Assembly (NCBI GenBank): GCA_030152105.1
Contig: JASLIH010000438.1
Coordinates: 1-7,736 of the forward strand
Origin: Actinomycetes bacterium
GTDB lineage: Bacteria > Actinomycetota > CALGFH01
Direction: 5' to 3'
DNA length: 7,736 nt
Shown: one piece after another, positions 5,662 through 7,736 of the stretch
How positions within the stretch are numbered: position 1 is the first letter of the stretch
Layout: each line of letters starts with the position of its first letter
Translations under genes and position numbers: made by a program
Notes under the pieces: model-generated
What the model was told of the DNA's origin: nothing
Databases searched by the model: none
What the model saw: the letters and a program-made list of their open reading frames with translations, nothing else

Positions 5662-6264
5662 ATGAGCGACCTGCCGATGTCCGACCGCATGGCCGGCCTC
5701 GGGTCCAGCGACGCCATCCGCGGGGTGACCCGGGCCTGGTGGCTGTTCCTGATCCTCGGAGTGCTCTGGATCCTGTTCGGGATGTTTGTGCTGTCCTACA
5801 ACGTGGGCAGCCTGCTCGCCCTGGCCATCTTCGCCGGGGTCACCTTCATCATGACCGGCATCAACCAGATCCTGGCCTCTGGCCGGGTCGAGAGCTGGCG
5901 ATGGCTCTACCTGGTCGGCGGGGCCATCTCGATCATCGCCGGGATCATCGCCTTCGTCTGGCCGGGCCGGACGCTGGTGGTCATCTCGGTCGTGCTGGCC
6001 TGGTTCCTGGTCTTCAAGGGCATCGTCGACATCGTCGGCGCCTTCACCAACCACGGCCGTCCCTACTGGTGGGTGGGACTCATCCTGGGGATCCTGGAGC
6101 TGCTGCTCGGCATGTGGGCCGCCGGGTACCCGGGCCGCGCCCTGGTCGTGTTCGTCAACCTGGTCGGCATCTACGCCATCTTCTACGGCTTCACCGAGCT
6201 GTTCGCCGCCTTCGACCTGCGCGGGCTCGGGCGCCAGCTCGACCGGGAGCGGCCAGCCATCTGA
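5662..6264 (+). CDS. HdeD-family (DUF308) membrane protein
   Basis: This 200-residue protein has six predicted membrane spans in three hairpin pairs (roughly 25-44, 50-70, 81-100, 105-125, 136-155, 160-182), the repeated DUF308 arrangement of HdeD. The repeats are visible as similar phrases: LGVLWILFGMFVL, GGAISIIAGIIAFVWPGRTL and LGILELLLGMWAAGYPGRAL, where the W-P-G-R or Y-P-G-R turns recur. HdeD is linked to acid resistance in enteric bacteria; in actinomycetes its role is not established. The start is the ATG at 5662 with AAAGGAG at 5650-5656, overlapping the stop of the GAP remnant, so the two form one transcription unit behind the operator array. Its TGA (6262-6264) touches the stop of the convergent regulator. 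Confidence 0.9.
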   Translation: MSDLPMSDRMAGLGSSDAIRGVTRAWWLFLILGVLWILFGMFVLSYNVGSLLALAIFAGVTFIMTGINQILASGRVESWRWLYLVGGAISIIAGIIAFVWPGRTLVVISVVLAWFLVFKGIVDIVGAFTNHGRPYWWVGLILGILELLLGMWAAGYPGRALVVFVNLVGIYAIFYGFTELFAAFDLRGLGRQLDRERPAI

Positions 6265-7736
6265 TCAGAGCAGCTGGAGCTGACGGGCGCGCTTGACGGC
6301 GTCCCAGCGACGGTTGGTGTCGAGCTTGCGGTAGATGCTCTTGATGTGGGTCTTGACGGTGTTGAGGGAGACGTAGAGCTCGTCGGCGATCTCACCGGCC
6401 GACAGCCGGCTGGAGAGATACCGCAGCACCACCTGCTCGCGCTCGCTGAGCGGCACCACCAACGCCGCCGGGCCGGCGGGCTCGGCCGACCTGAGCCGCT
6501 CCAGCAGCGCGCCGACCAGCGGGTGGTGGGTGTTGTCCCAGTGCAGGTGGTCGGCCAGCAGCTGGCGCACCGGTGCTCCACCCTCGACGAAGGCACGGCG
6601 GTAGCCCTCGGGCGCGGCCAGGTCGAGGGCCCGCCGTAGCGCGCCGACGGCGGCGGCGTGGTCGGCCAGCTCCCGGTTGGCCACGGCCGCGACCAGGTTG
6701 GCCTCGATCGCCAGCGACGGCGCGAGCGCTCCCCCGCCCGGCTCGCTGGCCAGCAGCGGGGCCAGTGTGCGCACGGCCGCCATGGGGTCGCCCTTGGCGA
6801 GCTGGAGCCGGCCCAGCACGACCGTCTCCACCGCCGGCCGCGGCCGGTCGCCGGGGCCGAGGGCGGCCAGGGCCGCCTCGTCGTCGCCGGCCGTGGCCAG
6901 CAGCCTGGCCCTGGCCGCCCTGGCCGCGGCGGCCAGCAGCCGGGGGGGCCGGCCGCCGATGGCGGCGATGGCGACATCGAGGTGGCGCAGGGCGGCACTG
7001 GCCTGGTCGCCGCCTGACGCCGCGGCCATCCAGCCGCCCAGGACGGCCGCGGCCAGCCGCAGCGGGCGGTCGCCGGGGAGGGCGGCCCGGGTTGCCAGGT
7101 CGAGGGCGGCCCAGGCGGCGGGCAGGTCGTCGCGGTGGTAGGCGCACACGGCGGTGGCCAGCTGGGCGCAGGCCAGCTGGGGGCTGGCCGACCAGGCGAC
7201 CCCCCTGGCCCGCTCGCTGGCCAGCCGGGCCAGCTCGCCAGCCTGGTCGAGGCGCCCCCGGACCGCCTCGAGCAGGGCCAGGTTGGCGACAGCGGCCACC
7301 CTGATGACCTGGCGGCCGGTCCGGTCGGCGTCGGCCCGGGCCCGCTCCAGGTTGGCCGCGGCCTCCTCCAGCTGGCCGCTCCACAGCTGGGTCGCGCCGA
7401 GCAGGGCGTGGGCGAGCGTCCGCTGGTCGTCGTCGGCGCCGCCCCGTTCCATGGTCAGGGCGCCGTCGGGCGCCAGCAGCTCTCTGGCCGCCGGCCCGGC
7501 CTCGGCGACCTCGCCGGCCAGCCGGGCCCGGTACAGCCGGGCCAGGTGCATCGCCGCTCCCGAGCCGGTGGCCGGCCCGGCGAACGGCGGCTCGGCGGCC
7601 GCGGCCACGCCCAGCCAGGCGTCGGCCTCCTCGAGCTCGCCGAGGGCGAGCCGGCTGAGGGCGGCCACGACGGCCAGCTCTGGGCTGGCCCGCACCCGCT
7701 CGCCGGGCAGGCGCGAGACCAGCTCGCTGAGCGTGG
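6265..7736 (-). CDS. MalT-like LuxR-family (LAL-type) transcriptional regulator, C-terminal part, 5' end outside window
   Basis: The minus-strand frame is open from the right edge (first full codon at 7734) to the TGA at 6267-6265, giving 489 residues. The last 61 residues (6268-6450) are a LuxR-type helix-turn-helix: LSEREQVVLRYLSSRLSAGE, EIADELYVSLNTVKTHIKSI and YRKLDTN. The rest is Ala/Leu/Arg-rich helical repeat sequence (SPELAVVAALSRLALGELEE and similar paired helices), the TPR-like sensor region of MalT-type regulators. By family architecture an AAA/STAND ATPase domain should lie upstream, beyond the window; the whole protein is likely 800-900 residues. A GTG at 7695 could be mistaken for the start, but RLPGERVRASPEL just upstream is typical family sequence, so the gene continues past the edge. 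The ligand is unknown. It converges on the HdeD-like gene. Confidence 0.88.
   Translation of the reverse strand, partial: TLSELVSRLPGERVRASPELAVVAALSRLALGELEEADAWLGVAAAAEPPFAGPATGSGAAMHLARLYRARLAGEVAEAGPAARELLAPDGALTMERGGADDDQRTLAHALLGATQLWSGQLEEAAANLERARADADRTGRQVIRVAAVANLALLEAVRGRLDQAGELARLASERARGVAWSASPQLACAQLATAVCAYHRDDLPAAWAALDLATRAALPGDRPLRLAAAVLGGWMAAASGGDQASAALRHLDVAIAAIGGRPPRLLAAAARAARARLLATAGDDEAALAALGPGDRPRPAVETVVLGRLQLAKGDPMAAVRTLAPLLASEPGGGALAPSLAIEANLVAAVANRELADHAAAVGALRRALDLAAPEGYRRAFVEGGAPVRQLLADHLHWDNTHHPLVGALLERLRSAEPAGPAALVVPLSEREQVVLRYLSSRLSAGEIADELYVSLNTVKTHIKSIYRKLDTNRRWDAVKRARQLQLL

Noticed and set aside
6392..7384. Alternative minus-strand frame (330 codons) inside the regulator, plus several plus-strand frames over the same stretch
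   Set aside because: They are almost purely Arg/Gly/Pro/Ala. The regulator frame carries the LuxR helix-turn-helix and explains the region.

Overview
This window is very GC-rich (about 70% or more by eye), with GTG starts, strong GC bias at third codon positions and many long meaningless open frames on the opposite strand. The gene content (ATP-dependent DNA ligase of the LigC/LigD type, GAP/Sap-family protein, HdeD-family protein, MalT-like LuxR regulator, two-segment actinobacterial membrane protein) points to a high-GC actinomycete, probably an uncultured lineage. There are no RNA genes, CRISPR arrays or insertion sequences that I can support.

Layout. 1-128: the tail of a heavy-metal-associated (CopZ-like) domain. 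225-995: an ATP-dependent DNA ligase broken by two internal deletions. 1023-4378: four intact, closely spaced plus-strand genes: class I fructose-bisphosphate aldolase, PAP2-type phosphatase, ZIP-family metal transporter and YihY/BrkB-family membrane protein. 4438-4944: remnant of a two-membrane-segment protein that keeps both ends but has lost its middle. 4992-5228 (minus): a 78-residue protein of unknown function. 5229-5388: a divergent regulatory region. 5389-5650: a GAP/Sap-family remnant, again with its middle missing. 5662-6264: an intact HdeD-family membrane protein. 6265-7736 (minus): the C-terminal 489 residues of a MalT-like LuxR regulator that runs off the right edge.

The most striking signal is regulatory. 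Between the divergent starts at 5228 (minus) and 5389 (plus), six copies of the half-site GGGTGA/TCACCC form an array from 5283 to 5343. Its spacers are 7-5-1-5-7, so the half-sites are exactly symmetric about base 5313. The inner unit, TCACCC-N5-GGGTGA, occurs twice in the array and once more at 4362-4378, ahead of the two-segment membrane protein. The distance from site to start codon is nearly the same (59 and 58 nt). This suggests one regulator controlling three transcription units. The LuxR-type regulator next door is a natural but unproven candidate.

The second signal is the lesions. Three genes (ligase, two-segment membrane protein, GAP protein) are disrupted, and every lesion I can infer is a deletion; none is a nonsense change. 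The neighbouring genes are intact. This could be real gene decay, or collapse of GC-rich sequence during sequencing or assembly. It should be settled before the three genes are called pseudogenes.
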